Shown here: piece by piece, positions 1 through 14,060 of the stretch
Numbering within the stretch: the stretch's first letter is position 1
Layout of the letters: every line of letters begins with the position of its first letter
NCBI RefSeq assembly: GCF_018991925.1
Contig: NW_024724368.1
Span: 3,952,209 to 4,016,208 of the forward strand
Direction of reading: 5' to 3'
From: Homarus americanus
Taxonomy: Eukaryota > Arthropoda > Malacostraca > Decapoda > Nephropidae
DNA: 64,000 bases
Position numbers and translations under genes: made by a program
The notes under the pieces: generated by a model
Seen by the model: the letters and a program-made list of their open reading frames with translations, nothing else
What the model was told of the DNA's origin: nothing
The model's database searches: none

Positions 1-3000
1 GCACTTGAGGCGAGCACTTTATATTCCACAACTACACCTGTGACCTCTGTACACTACTAAGTTTATGATGGAGACAAAAATAAAGTATAAGTTATTAATT
101 AAAGTTATATCGACCACTATAACTGGTTCTGAATGTCGAATGGTTCAAGGCAAGATCAGGAGGGACGAATGGTGTTTAAACCGGTAACCATAACCTGCGA
201 TGGATCAAACACGAATACTGACACGACTATGGAGCAATGTTGATAGGTTAGGTTTATTCACTCGTGTCTGAAGAATGTTTTATACGACTGAGCGGTCATG
301 TTCGTGGTATTTTTCAAGATCGACTAATTTCCCGTCATCACCCTATGAAAACATTTACATTTTCTTTTCATGTCACCTAGGATCCACACACACACATTTC
401 CTACAACCCACAGACTTCTTGCTATAAATAGGAAAGTGAAGGAAAACATGTTTGGTTCCTCTGAAATGTCAACAGTGTGTGGCCCCGTGAAAAAGAAAAA
501 CGTTTTAGTTTAGTTTCCCCGACAGTCCAACACGGCAGTTGAGCCTCGACATCCACATAAAACATTTCTCATCGTCACACACACACGTAGAAATTTTTGC
601 CAGAGGACGAATTAGGGACACAAGACAAAATATAATAACCACATCCTTGAATGAGCCACGCCCGTCGTCATGTCGCGGTCCGCCGCAACCGTATCTGCCG
701 CAACTGTATCTACCGCATCCGTATCTATACCGTGTTCTTGGCGTCCGCTGCCGATCCCTCTTGTAAAAGATTATAAGTTTTTTGGGGGAAGGAGTTAACA
801 CGTCCTTCCCCTCTTCAACTCGGCAGGGAAGTTCATCCTCCCGACAACTCCAACAAGTTCCGTGATAAACTGTCCAACAAGTTCTGTGATAAACTGAAGC
901 CGATTATGATTTGGCAGCCATTTTCCCATCACGAGGGTCTTCGGGGACAGATTGCGTGCTCGACTTCACTTACGCAATCACGCATACCCTTAGCGTTTGA
1001 GGTTAGGAAATGTAGAATGAATTAAAAATAAAACGAAAATAATGAATATCAATAATAAAAACATGAAATCAGTTAACAAAAGAGAAGGAAATGAGCATGA
1101 AGAGTTAACGGAAGATAACAATTTAAAATATAATAAAAAAGTAGGAAAATAGTGATAAAATAGACCTAATTAGCGAGATAAATAATCAAGACTGATTTAG
1201 TTACATTTTTTACTCGTAAACTAACATGGCTTCATTAACTATAAACTAAATATTAAATAGCTCACCAGTTAAGTTTGTCATAACATAGCGAAGATGAAAA
1301 CATTAGATACATTATTAATATACCGTAACAGAAAAAAAGGAATGCCCAGATTTTAAATAGCTACATATTACAATTTGTACAGATTTTGAAGTTATATTAA
1401 AAAACTGCCCCGATTTCAAGTGGGTTAAATTGTTTGTATACTGTACAGTATTAAAATTGGGACATTTGGAATAGTTACATAATATACGGCCCAGATTTTA
1501 AACAGTTTTGTAATAGAATGTTTTTATTTGTGATGGTTAATACGGTTTATATATTAAAATCTGAATGACGGCCAAGTGAGGACTAAAAGATGGGAGCTTC
1601 GGCGGCGAGGTGACGGAGAAGGATTTACCAGAGACCTAATCAACCAGATAGTGATAAAGCCTCTCTCTTTCTTTCTCTCTCTCACGCTTAAGACTGAGGT
1701 GTTTACTTGTTTCCAGATACGTGAAATCAACTAAGCTCTCAATGTTTACTGTACACTCGCCACCATTTACCCCTTCCTCCTCCTCCTCCTCCTCTCCCCC
1801 CCCCCTGTTTTCTCACCAATCAGAATCTGTCTCTCTTCCTCCCTGATGCCTCTCACTTCCTGGCAAAGGGGGAGAATGTGGAAAAGCGAAAGGGGGGGGG
1901 GGGATTTTTCGTTCACCCCACCAACACTACCAGAAGAATGTGAAACTCAGGGAATGTTGGGTTATTATATTTCTCATGAGGGGAGAGGGGAGATGCGGTC
2001 TAGATCCCTTTCCTTCCCTCCCCATCCACTCCCCCCCCCTCTCTATCTCGCTTCTAACCCAGCACTTCAATGTATATCAAGGGAACACACCATCCAATTA
2101 CACTAACATTACTACCATAACCATATCCTCCCTAACATCACCACTAACACTACCATCACTTCTACCACCATTACCATACTCTCCTGAACACTACCACCAT
2201 CACCACTACTACTAGATATCGCTACTATATCCTCCTCACACCACCACCATCACCGCATACGCCTTTATGATTCCCACTTTTTTCACAGATGTTTGGACAC
2301 GCACGCGCACACACACACACACACACCGAAATACCCCGGTTTTAACGAGCAATTCCGGGGTCTGAGAAACAGCATTAAAACTGTTTGCACCGTACTGAGA
2401 CTTAACAAACAAACGTAACACAAATTTCACTTACATCTGCTAATACTGTATTGAACCAATAGACACAGATGTTTAAGGGGGACATCTAGTTCCAAGCCTT
2501 TAATACCTGCGACTGTAGCTGATATAACATGTGTAAGCTACGAGAGAGAGAGAGAGGAAGTAAACAAACCGGTGAAGGTTTTTTTTTCGGGCAGTTTTTA
2601 AATATTCCTTTACAACGAAATCTTAAAAAGCACATTGAATTTTTTGTCCTTCTCGTTTTGGCGTCAATGGCAAAGCACAGCTACTAAACCCCTCTGGACA
2701 AAGGCGAGAGGCGGGAACTACGAGCGTCAACACAGTATACGTAAACAACTCGGCGATGCTATCAGTACGCCTGGGTGACGAGATCAATAAAGCCACTCCT
2801 CTACCCTATCTTTCTCCATGAGCAAAAAATGTTCACATGTGCGTTTTGAGAACTTTTCGCGATACTGGAAATGGGGAAAATTAGTTAATTCCGTATTAAT
2901 GTGGCATGTGATTCGTGCTTGACCTGTTCGACTTTTCATTTCTAAACTTCAACCAACCTATGCTAGTTGAACCTAACCTAACTTAACATAATCTAACCTA

Positions 3001-6000
3001 TGTTAGTCGAACCTAACCAATCCTATGCCGATGTATTGGTAGCTTGCGTTAACCTAGTTATGAAATATCCCGAAAACGCCCATAACATTCAAACTGCTGA
3101 AACTCAAGTCTGTCTATGAAGTGTCAAACTCCAAATCCAGCCTTTAAAACTTAATAACAAAATTGTATACATCAGTTATTCTTGAGGGAAAGATTAGTTC
3201 AATAAATCTGCAAGTGACTGAGAAAACATCACGTTCTTGGCCAGACATAACATAGCGATGGTTGTAACGGTCTGTACGCTGTCGACATGAACTTTTAAAA
3301 GGCTGGGTTAGACATTTAAAAAATTAGTACGATGAATAAGCTAGTTTCAATGGCCCACAATTATAGTGGGAGGATAGAGTAAGTAAGGTAGGATAGGCTG
3401 AGGTTCATTTAATAAGGAATTCTGAAACTAGGCGTCGCCACTAGTAAAAGGCGCGGCAACCCACCTTGCTCCCTCACACTTCTCAACTCTGTCTAACTTT
3501 GATGAGTTCGCGATGCTCTTATGATTGACAATTATTTAAAGGTGTACGGCAGGGAACCTTGTATACTACAACAGAACACCTGTGCTCACCGATCAGATGC
3601 TGGCAGAAAGGCAGTATACGCTCCTATAATGTGTCACTGTGGGGTGGAGTGGTCAGGCGCTCCTATGTGACACTGAGGGGTGGAAGGTGTGTGCTAAACG
3701 TGACTGATCGCTCGTGCTGTTTCTTACCGGCCTTCAAGTTCCACAACACAGTCACCAGGAACACGATAGCTATTACACATTTTCTGACCAACAGTGACCC
3801 GAAAATGGTGTATATACTACAAGTTACCCCAAAACTCACTGTCATTATGAGTTTTGTTTATAGTGTCAAGTTAAAAGTAAATAAAAATCGGATGATTGGA
3901 CTCCTATTTAACGTTTCAGATACAAGCTAAATATTTACATAAGCTTGATCTGTTTATCCATCTAACTATAGCTTTGGATACAAGATAAAATGCATATCTT
4001 TTTTTTATTTGAGGATTGATCGATTTTAATAAACTAAGTGTGTGTGTATGTGTGTGTGAGAGAAAGGGGGGGAGGCAAGAGGTGGCAGGTGCGCCTAAAT
4101 TAGGGAGGACTACCACCCGCAGGTGTGTGTGTTGGGAAGGAGGGAGGGGGGGGGGTGTGAAGGGGGAGTGGAACCGAGGGCAATTTTGTTTTATCTACAC
4201 TCTTTTGTAACTTTACTATATTATCCTTTCACACACACACACACACGCACACAGTGACGAATACATTTTTGAAGATGGACTGAGTATTGCTTTTTGGGAG
4301 GGGAGAAGATTGATTTATATTCAGCGTCCAGTAGTGACTAAGTGGTTAACAAATACACCTTGTTAAACATTGTATGTACTTTAGGCATGTGTTTTGGTCC
4401 CTTGGTAATTGCTTAACATGGGCACCACGCAACACCCGTTCTATAAATAAAACATTCTAAATTACTTTCCGACTCGCACCCTAACTAAAAAAAAGATAAC
4501 AGTATCGACATGCAATCTTTATACATTTCGTTATTCAATGTTCATTATATTAACTTTCCTAAAAAAAATTACGTAACGCCAAAACACTGAAAACGTGACC
4601 ACCAAGTAAATATTTTAAGTTATAGAAAAAGCTTGTAAAACATACAACCCCAGCTAAGTGTAAAACTATTACTGCAGGACACACCAACACGGTGTGCCTC
4701 GAACGGTGGAAACGAAGGCTTTTTAAAAAAAAAAAAAAAATATATCGGATGACTGAAAACATTTACTAACATTTCAAACTCAATGTTAACTTCCACAATA
4801 ATATTAAGTAACAAATATTCTGCCAATCAAAATGACATTTAGTCGCAAAATGAAAGGGCAGACCTGGTCCCCAGTTGCCATAAATACAGATAACAGATAT
4901 GCACTAGCAAAACGATGGCGTCTGATTGGCTGATCCGCTGCTCAGTGAGAGACCAGAAGCAGTAAAGCCAAACATGGCGAGTGAAATAGTTTTTGTGCAA
5001 GAAACAAAATGTTTTTCGGTTATATTAAAAATAAACATACCTGTATTGCGTTTCTCGTCACTCGTGGTCCATTTGTTTTCATTGCAACTGGCCATGTTTA
5101 TTACAAGGGCGAGTTTAACAGGTGTAATATCATTAAACGTGTTATTTTAACTTCAAACAATTCGTTTAAGATGTATAGCTATGCAGCTACCATAAATAAA
5201 ACTAAGCCGCAAGAATTAATGGTCACCTAAAAAAAAAATACCTCTCGATAACTCCCGGGCTGTGGTAACCCAGCTTGGGGAAAGCAGGTGGCTGGTCTGG
5301 CTGGTTAGTGACGTGTCAACTGGTACTGCTACAGGTGTGTATGCCTGAGGTTAATACGCACTTATTTTTTTAATCTATTTTCAAATTTTAATATGCTGTA
5401 CAGTTTAACTCCCATACAGCTTTAACGCCACACCAAATTATTGACAAATATTTTAACCTGTAACCATGCAGAAAAACGCTTGACCAAGATTTTTAATACT
5501 GTTTGAAGTTTTCCCAACTGACGTCATACCCAGGGCCGTGTGAGTGTGGCATATAGCTATTATTTCAGTGTTAAAACTATCCCTCGAATTATTATTTTTC
5601 TTTAAAGTGTCGATCTGTGGAGAATTTTAACACTAATACTATAAACATGAGACGAGAGGTTAATTTTAAACCAAACGCGGATACATGGAGAGGTTCAAGC
5701 GGTAGATGCGAATCGCGATTTTTTAGTCCTTACAAATTTAGTACAACTCAAGGGTTTAGACACACTTTCATCTTCTCAGGAAGTTTACAATGGAAACACC
5801 TGCATTGTGTGTGTACGTGCCCATATCGGTGCGTTATTCTCTCCTCTAGTGCAGCTGTTTACAGGATTACGATGTAAATAATTATGCTCACTATGGAGAA
5901 TTTCATCATCAAAATGTTCAATCATAAGCGGGGTATATACACTTCACACAGCCCTACTGAAAAAAACATCATTACAAGAACATATAGTAACAATAATGTG

Positions 6001-8495
6001 GTATGTCAGCTTAGAAAAACAAGCAAGGTTTGACTATTACTCCATTGGTAATGATTTGTTTTCTTCGGTGGTTTTCAAAAGAAGTTTGTAATGCATCGCT
6101 GAGGAATGTTATGACTTTGAATATTATTTACTCAAGTGTAAGTGGGCCATGGTTAGGCATGCTCACACGCTTCGTCGATTAAAAACAAACAAAAATAACC
6201 GTGATTTTAACAGGGAAGAATCATTGCACACTTGTAGCTCAGCGATTTGTTCCTGTTAAAATAATCCCCCAATAAAAAAATCTACCAATCAGATCGCGAA
6301 AGTAAACCTTGAAATAAACGAAGGTAGTCAACGGTAAAGAGAAGCATTTCGATCACGTAGTTAAAATATCTACCTTATCAAATGAGAGGGTATGAGTGTA
6401 AAATACGGCGGTCGTCCTTATCACTGAATATTCTGACGGTATCTATATTAATATGTCTGCTTTAATGCAAGTTCACTGAGAGAAAAAGCTAGATTGAATA
6501 CGAGTCTAAGAAAATAAAGGCGAAATGTATCAAGTACTCCATCTTCTCTTTACAATGAGCTGGGAGACCAAAGGGCTCTTCACACACCAGTCTAAACAAA
6601 CTAACGTAACCTATATTTTGTACTTCGTCTGTAAAATTTTCATCATAAACCTCGTATATCATAACATCAATGTTCTATGGTGATATTTATACATTATGTA
6701 GTTATGGCGCTCAACTCGTCTGCACCATTACCATTCTTTTGTTTAAAGTAGAAATTTACACACATACACACGCTTGCACGTTATATATTTATACATCACC
6801 TAACTGCATAAGCTTCTACGTTAACAGGAAATTTTGACACTTTTATATACTCTACTTATATGTCGGATTTTGTTCAATATTCCCAGGAGAGTCGAAACCC
6901 CAGTGAACTAAGATATACCAAGCAATATTTGGTAAGGTTTAGGTGTGAAATATTTTATATTATAATCAGCTTGTTCTCCTACATTACTAAAAGCTGTCAG
7001 AATCATTCCGACGTTCAGGCAAACTACAAGTGTGCCAACAGGTGATAACGGAGTGCTTTATTGGTCGAATTAACATAACTTTAATTTTCCAAGTCTCTCG
7101 TTGCCATGATTTCACAGTGTTGCGATCTCCTACAACTTAATCCCGGGGAAGGTAAATATACAGAGAAACAACAATGAGAGTTCAGTGTTATATCTTATCC
7201 CCCATTGGCAAAACGTCTACCATTTGGTGAAAATAATTTAACTCACAATAACAACCGGATATAATATGAATACCGGTATTATATCGGCATTTCTCGCGTA
7301 GACCTAGAGCAAGGGGTTTGTCTTTGAGTTTGATACTACAGTTCTCAGCGAAGACCAGTTGCTCTCATACAAAATTTATACAATCACTTACGACACTTAC
7401 CTACACTCTTCCTACAACAATAATCAACGTCTTGCCCATCTGGTCTTGTTAAACCTGTCTTCGTATGAACTAAATTTCACATCTAATTGCAGTCACTCTT
7501 TCTATAACCGCCATATCTTTGCTGATAGAATTTCTAACCACAATGATGATATAGAGGTGATTATTTACACTGAGGTAGCCGGATAGCGACAGTTACTCGC
7601 CCAAGAGCCCCGCGCACTGACTGAAACCGAGTGACATTCAACAGGAAACGAAAGCCCGATCAGATGTATACACGTGGATAGTATCGTGATAAACTAGTTC
7701 ATAAAAAAAAAACTTATATCTGAAAAACTTAAATATTTCGTACGTTATCAGTTCTTTTCATGGAGTATTATTTATCTGTACCTTAAAAAAGTTTATATTT
7801 TCCTTACTATTTTTGTCCAGCTTGGTGAAAGTTTGACTCGTACGTCAGACAGCGGTGCATGGTATCGCAATCTGTAAAATGCCAAACTGCGATTGACAAT
7901 ATACAAATAGTCTTTTTTTTTTTTACAATTGTTTAACTGTTTATTTGTTATTAGACCTTAAAAAATAAAACTCGTGCTTTGTTTTAGGTTATCGAGCACA
8001 CCTAGGATTAGCTCCTTTATACATATACACATATTCATAAAACCATACAGACACTTTATACATTAAAATTGGTCGCGCGCGCACGTAAACAAATTTTTTT
8101 CTCAACCTTACACACCTAAGTTCACTGTAAGGTTGGTGTTAGATAGCCTACTCGTACCCCATTCTCCCCCCTCCTTGATGCAACCCTCTCCACCCCCCCC
8201 CGAAAATACCCGTCTAAAATATAACGGCCATACGTTCAACTGAGAAGACTTGATCTGGAATTATGACCATTGACTGGAGTTGGTGAGGAACAATGGAACT
8301 TTTGCGAGAATTCAGCCCAGGTTATGGACGCTTTTGAAAGGGCTCGGCCAAGGATAATGAACTTGTTTCTTTCCCCGTTTCCCTTTTTTGAGGACTTCAT
8401 CTGGAGTATTGTGGACATATTGAGGACATTTTATCCGGGAAGAAATAATTGTAACGGGAATTCGTCTGATACAAAGAAAGACACTTAGAAAAGAT
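1..8495. other. Gene-free stretch with simple repeats
   Basis: No exon or conserved protein segment could be recognised on either strand. The stretch holds scattered simple sequence: CT-rich tracts near 1660-1690 and 1777-1806, long C and G runs near 1797-1805, 1888-1900 and 4145-4155, ACC/ACT-rich sequence at 2095-2260, CA repeats at 2303-2325 and 4229-4250, a GA run near 2543, a GT run near 4037-4065, and a short degenerate CCTAA tract at about 2965-3030. Open frames of up to 123 codons (3559-3930) lack recognisable domains and convincing splice context, so I do not call them genes. Confidence 0.6.
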
Positions 8496-8634
8496 GGATT
8501 ACCTAGTGAATCACCATCCCAGTTTATTTCACCATAAGATTAACCCACCTCACTGCTATTTTGGGGGATGAGCTTAGGTTAGGTTGGTTAATTTTTAGGT
8601 GAAATAAGATGGGGTAGTGATTCTTCAGGTGATC
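8496..8634. mobile_element. MITE family M, copy 1
   Basis: A short palindromic element. Its left end (GGATTACCTAGTGAATCACC) is matched in reverse complement by the right end (GGATCACCTGAAGAATCACT), and the inner arms share TTATTTCACC..AAGATTAAC. The centre contains TTAGGTTAGG. Related copies lie at 12968-13114 and 16756-16997. It has no coding capacity. The TIR structure and three related copies are seen directly; the superfamily is not clear, and I could not identify a confident target-site duplication. Confidence 0.7.
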
Positions 8635-11600
8635 CTCATATGGACCTATGGGCCTTCAGGGTAAGACCAGGGCGTGGTCATGAACCACACCTACGAGAAG
8701 GGCGTGGCCAGAAAACCAGAGCAATGGCGAGTCATTGGTGGATGTTATAGTGAGAGCAGGGAAGGGTGTGGGCGTGGGTGTAGGTGAAGGCAGCCAAGAA
8801 GTATGGAGGTGACGCAAGGTGAAGGTGAGGCCATAGCACGGTGACACCCAGGTGATGGCAGCCAGGCGAGTGTTCTATATGACAGATATACACAGGTAAT
8901 GAAGATCCCGGTAAGGCCACAACAGTTGCTACCACCTGGTGCTCACTCAAAGAATCGCCCCTTAATATTATGTAACTGCAGATATTAAAACATGTCACTG
9001 TTAAATTCGATGTACGACAATAATGAAGACCTTTAAATCTCATCAAACTCATGCTGTATAGGGACACTCATCCACAGTCACAAACAAGACACCTATTGCA
9101 TGTGTGTATGAGAATCCGAACCTAGGTAGTGCTAGTCAGGGAAGCACTATAATACCTGTGTAAACGTGTCCTTGGATTATGTCACGGTAAGCCTGGCCGC
9201 CCGAGCCTTCATGGCGTGTGCGGTGGCTGAACACTTGCTGGTGCTGATGACATAGGGTGAATGTTGATAGAATTATTGACAAGTTATTTAGATACAAACC
9301 ACTTGTCACTGATATCATCCAAAGGGAAACAAAATTGTAAGGTGAATTTCCTATATTTAGGTAATTCGTAGCAGTGCTGTAATTTTAAATATTCTTAACG
9401 CACACACACACACACTTCTTTTTGCCAAGTAGCTAAGATGGATGGATTGATGCACATGACAGAACTACAAAACCCACATGGTGATGATGGTGACGATGCA
9501 GACATACACACTACCATTCATTCAAACAAAACGTCCCGCGCGAGTACATCTGGCACAAGGGGAGAACATCGGTCTTATTGTCAGGCGAGTGTATACCTGT
9601 CAAGATATCTGTCAGAAATATGAAGAAAATATAACGACTGGTAATGAAGTCTGAGAGAAAGAGGTGTTATTATGGTATCACTCCCAAAAATGGTTAACAG
9701 GGGGGACTGGAGTATTCTCTATCTTAACCCATTAAAATGTCTAGATTCCTAAACTTGGTCAGATAAAATGAATGGGGAGAATCTTGTGTCAGTAGCGAAG
9801 AGGATATAGAAAATTATGGGATGTGGTGTGGGTCATGTAGCGAGGTTGGTGGCGCCAAAGGGGTCTCGCTTGCTTGACTGGTTTGACTCCCGAGGCTGCC
9901 AGGTAATGATCATCTGTTCCTCGCTACTGACCAAGAGTTCCTTCAAGGTCTAAGACTCTAATTTGTATATAGTTGACATCAGATGGATAAATGGTTGGAG
10001 TGGAGGGACGTAGGCACCAACCCTCAAGAAATTACGTCATCTCCATCGATTACCTGTAAATATTTTTTTTTATGTTGTGGTGGTGTTGTGGGTGGTTGTG
10101 TTGTGGATGCTTGTGTTGTTGTGGGTATTTGTGGTAGTGCAGTGGATGGGTGAGTCCAGTTAAATGTCAGGGTGTTATTAACGTAACGAGGCAAGTGGGT
10201 GATGCTCCCTGAGGATGGGTGAGGGTGGGTTGGTAGGGGTGTTGGGGGGGGGGGGAGGACTGGCTGCCTCTCTCACTGTATACCTGCCTCTCACAGGTCG
10301 ATGGCGTGGTGCCTCTCCCACGCACCACCGCCCTCTCCTCACCTCTCCCAGCTATGGTAAACAGGTTAAAAAAGAGCAAGAAAAGTCCTATTAATTTTTC
10401 ACCCTACGTTAATTATTGGTTTACGTCGGGACTCCAGGTGTGAAGATAATTAGGTTTCGTCTCAGGTAATCTCATGGAAGAATTCGCAGACTTCGGCCAT
10501 GTTGAGGAGGAATAATTGATTTTCGTTATGACTGGTCCTGTGAAGGCGTTATATATTTTGGCCTCCGTTATCAAACACCTTTACCCTCACTACATCAAAC
10601 GTATCACCCCGCCACACACACACACCAAAAAAATAAATAAATACAAAAAATCGCGGGACAATATGTGGCAAAACTGTCCAAAAAATTCGTTCAAGTTTTA
10701 TGAAAATTATTGGAACCTTCACGTATATGTTTAATGTTGTATTTTAAAGCAGCCAAGATATCATCATGGTTATTGTAACACAGTTTTGGAAGACTGGAAG
10801 TAACACAATAATTGACTGTGCCTGAACGTGACCAGCAGGAAAATTTTATAATTAAATTTGATACAAAAATACTATGTGATATTTTGAGACGAACTGAAGT
10901 TTTCACAACGCTTTCTGCATTTGATGTTATCTTTTCTTTCTTTCTTTCCATTATCAAAAGCTCCAGGGATGATGATGATGATGACAAAATAAATAATGAT
11001 AATGATACTACTACTACTAATAATAATAATAATAATAATAACAATAATAATACTAAGAACAGACAAACGCAGTTGAGAAGTGAACTTATACACTGTACCA
11101 GGACTGCGAATTTCCTCTAAGTAGAACCCCCCCCCCCCCACGGAGGATTAGAACCCAAACACTTATCGTCTTAGTCTACCTTTCACCCTTTGAGAACATA
11201 AGCACACTTGCTTCACACATGTTCATGGAATTTCACAGCGGCGTCGTACCTAGAGAGAATAAGGTAGGCAGGTCCTTTGCACTGCACAGTCAAGCACGGA
11301 GCAAAGTTTGTCATAGCAGCGCCCAACACACCTGTGCTATCGTGAACACACAAAGTTTTCCCGGAACCTCTGACCTAGGCTGTGTTGATAATGGTCGTCT
11401 CTGGCCTGAACTAAAGACTATTTGGTATATAACTGTAAAACCCGCAATTACTCTCGTTAGGTTTTATTCTCAGAGCAAACGCAGTGTAGCGACGACTGAC
11501 CAATTTCCAACAATTTCTTATTTTACTCGTAGCTGAGGTGAGATGGGCTCTGCTTTGTTGTGTCCAGGGTACTCCCAGGCAACCCAGCTGTGAATTGGTA

Positions 11601-12107
11601 TCTTACTTTACAACTGAGGAAGCGGCAGAGGTCGAGTGCAGTGCCGGACACGCTTGTCTCTGTACCTTCAGGCCCATGGGATTCACTTCATTTTAGTGTC
11701 TCTTGGGGAAAAAAATATAACAATAATATCCACATTTCTGATCTTGTGTGTCTTGATTAAAAACTTGCTCCCTAACTTTCTTTAAGGCGTCATATTACCT
11801 GTGAGATAGTTAATAACTAAATATGATGAGGTTGACGTCATAATGTTATTACTACGCTTTAACAACTTGGGTGTTTCAAGGCGTAACAAAATAATTACAG
11901 CACACTCGACCATCAACAAATAAAAATTAAGAGAGACAAAATTAAGATGAAAATATAACACAATGGCGCGTCAGCAGGTGCAGGGCCAAACAATGAAGGG
12001 ATAAAATCAGTTTTTCCCTTGATAAAATCTGGGTTAAAAATATTTCCCACAAAATTCTACGTCAAGATACAATAATAAGCGTCCAACTATCGAGAGCTTT
12101 AATTATC
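8635..12107. other. Gene-free stretch with simple repeats
   Basis: No recognisable coding exon on either strand. It contains a CA repeat near 9402-9415, a G run near 10245-10256, GATGAT and AATAAT trinucleotide arrays at about 10967-11052 (these create open frames on both strands without protein meaning), and a C run near 11128-11139. The rest is unique-looking AT-rich sequence. Confidence 0.5.
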
Positions 12108-12217
12108 TAATCTATCTATCTATCTGTATGTTTATCTATCTAATCTATCTATCTATCTGTATGTTTATCTATCTATCTATCTATCTGTATGTTTATCTAT
12201 CTATCTATCTATCTATC
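12108..12217. repeat. TCTA tetranucleotide microsatellite with higher-order unit
   Basis: Runs of TCTA are interrupted at regular intervals by CTGTATGTTTATC, so blocks of about 40 bp repeat as a compound microsatellite (three blocks visible). No gene association is seen. Confidence 0.9.
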
Positions 12218-12403
12218 AGAGTCACAGGTCAAGGCCACAGGAAGGTTAAAAGCAAAAGTCTTTTCTGGGTCCAAATTCCCTTATCGATACAGATATGTCC
12301 ATGAAACTCAACATAAGTACCATCACCAGGCACGACGCTCACCACCACCATAGTTGCATACCCGCGTCAGACAACAGTCACAGGTGAAGCTCAACGCTCA
12401 AAA

Positions 12404-12712
12404 CATAACCTATATCCTAATCTAACCTCACCTAACCTAAAGTATATATCCTAACCTAACCTCTAGCCTAACCAAATCTAACGTAACCTATATCCTAATT
12501 TGACCTAACCTAACTTAATCTAACCTAACATAACCTAACCTACATTCTAATATAATCTAGCCTAACCTAACCTAGCCTAACCCATATCCTAATGCAGCCT
12601 AACCTAACCTATCCTATGCTATCCTAATGCAGCCTAACCTAAACCCACCTTGGCCAAGCCTAACCAATATCGTAATGTAGCTTGAACTAACCTAACCTAA
12701 CCTAACCTATCG
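12404..12712. repeat. Degenerate interstitial CCTAA (telomere-type) tract
   Basis: About 300 bp of imperfect CCTAA units on the + strand (TTAGG on the other), many reading CCTAACCTAAC, mixed with variants such as CCTATATCCTAA. TTAGG is the telomere repeat of most arthropods, which supports an arthropod origin. The decay of the units argues for an old interstitial tract and not a chromosome end. It lies just upstream of MITE M copy 2, whose interior carries the same hexamer-like words. Confidence 0.75.
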
Positions 12713-12967
12713 ACATATTCTCACCCAACCATAACAAAGATGTCCGTACATCACCACTACACAAAGCCAATCACTAAATTCATATAGGTCAAGGATCAAG
12801 GTCTTATGAATCTCAAAGGTCAAACTGTTAGCTAGAGCGTGACCCCTTGTGCCAGAGTAGATTTATTAATGGAATGCGCGTGACTTGTGTATTGTCCCTT
12901 GCTGAAAGATACACAATGGCAAAGGTCACTACTGTAGGTGTACTTATGGTTCAAACATTGCTTGGAT

Positions 12968-13114
12968 GGATCACCTGAAGAATATCCACCCCAGCAACTT
13001 ATTTCACCTAAAGATTAACCATCCTAACCTAACTTAATCCCCCCCCCTCCAGTAGTGTTAGGATGGTTAATCTTAAGGTGAAATAAGCTGGGGTAGAGAT
13101 TATCCAAGTGACTT
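12968..13114. mobile_element. MITE family M, copy 2
   Basis: Ends GGATCACCTGAAGAAT and (reverse complement) GAAGTCACTTGGATAAT flank inner inverted arms with CCCCAGC..TTATTTCACCT and AAGATTAACCATCCTAAC. The centre has a C run. It is clearly related to the copies at 8496 and 16756 and has no coding capacity. Confidence 0.75.
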
Positions 13115-14060
13115 CATAAAAATATTTGACAGTTCACTTTAAGACCTACGTATGTACAGCGGTTTTTCTTAGTTCAACTTGTTTTGGTATACAAGTTGTG
13201 GTCCTCCTGCAACTCTCTGTTTTGAAACTAGGAAAACAAACTTTTCCATTTCTTTTTTCCTCCATTCTGTGACCAGTATCAATAAGTGAGGAGATGGAGG
13301 AGCGGCATCGTATTTCAACGGAACTGTAGACCAAGACGCGCTATCTTGAGAAGTTATGACTATTCTATTTATAAAAGACGACTGGCAAGTGACACTATAT
13401 ATTTTCGTTGTTTTCCGTCGTTTAAACATTAGGGAAGTCAGATAAACGAGGCTACGAAGATTAATAACGTTAAGTAATACCAAGAAGGATACTTAAATCC
13501 CTAGAAACAAAGAATATAATAAAGAATTCTGAAATAAAAGAATGTTTTAATGCCTGGCACAGTTGATATCCCATACGGCCTAAATCCAGGTTATTGTTAC
13601 AACTATTTTCTGCGTTGTGTGAGTTTGTGATCCAAGATGATATTAAATGTTCAGAAACACAACTGGTTGAATATATTACAAATATTATCCTCGTAATTAT
13701 CATAAGAATCTGGTAGTTTTCCTTGACATACCTTTATTATTGTTGATGAAGGTGAGTGAAATAAAATTCTTACAGTTTCGCTTCAATATACTGTACTAAT
13801 AGCACCGCCCACGACGGTTCAGTAATACGAGAACTTTCTGCTATAAAATTAGACTATAAACCTTTATGATATATTTACGGAAATGATTACATCCGATTTT
13901 TTTAAGGCTGGATCACTTGGATTTTCTTATACAACTAAAATCCTTTGATAATATTTGATACAGAATTAATGATATTCTAGTCGACTGGATAAACAACAGC
14001 AACGAGCCTATGTGGACCTATTTGTGTGTGTGCGTCAGTTTTCCCTGTACTGTATACAAT
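13115..14060. other. Gene-free stretch
   Basis: AT-rich sequence without recognisable exon, RNA gene or repeat structure on either strand. Confidence 0.5.

Noticed and set aside
3559..3930. 123-codon + strand open frame
   Set aside because: No recognisable domain or splice context; probably chance.
12404..12712. CCTAA tract as a true telomere, or as linked to the telomerase chaperone WRAP53
   Set aside because: Units are degenerate and internal, and the distance to WRAP53 is over 22 kb; the co-occurrence is coincidence.
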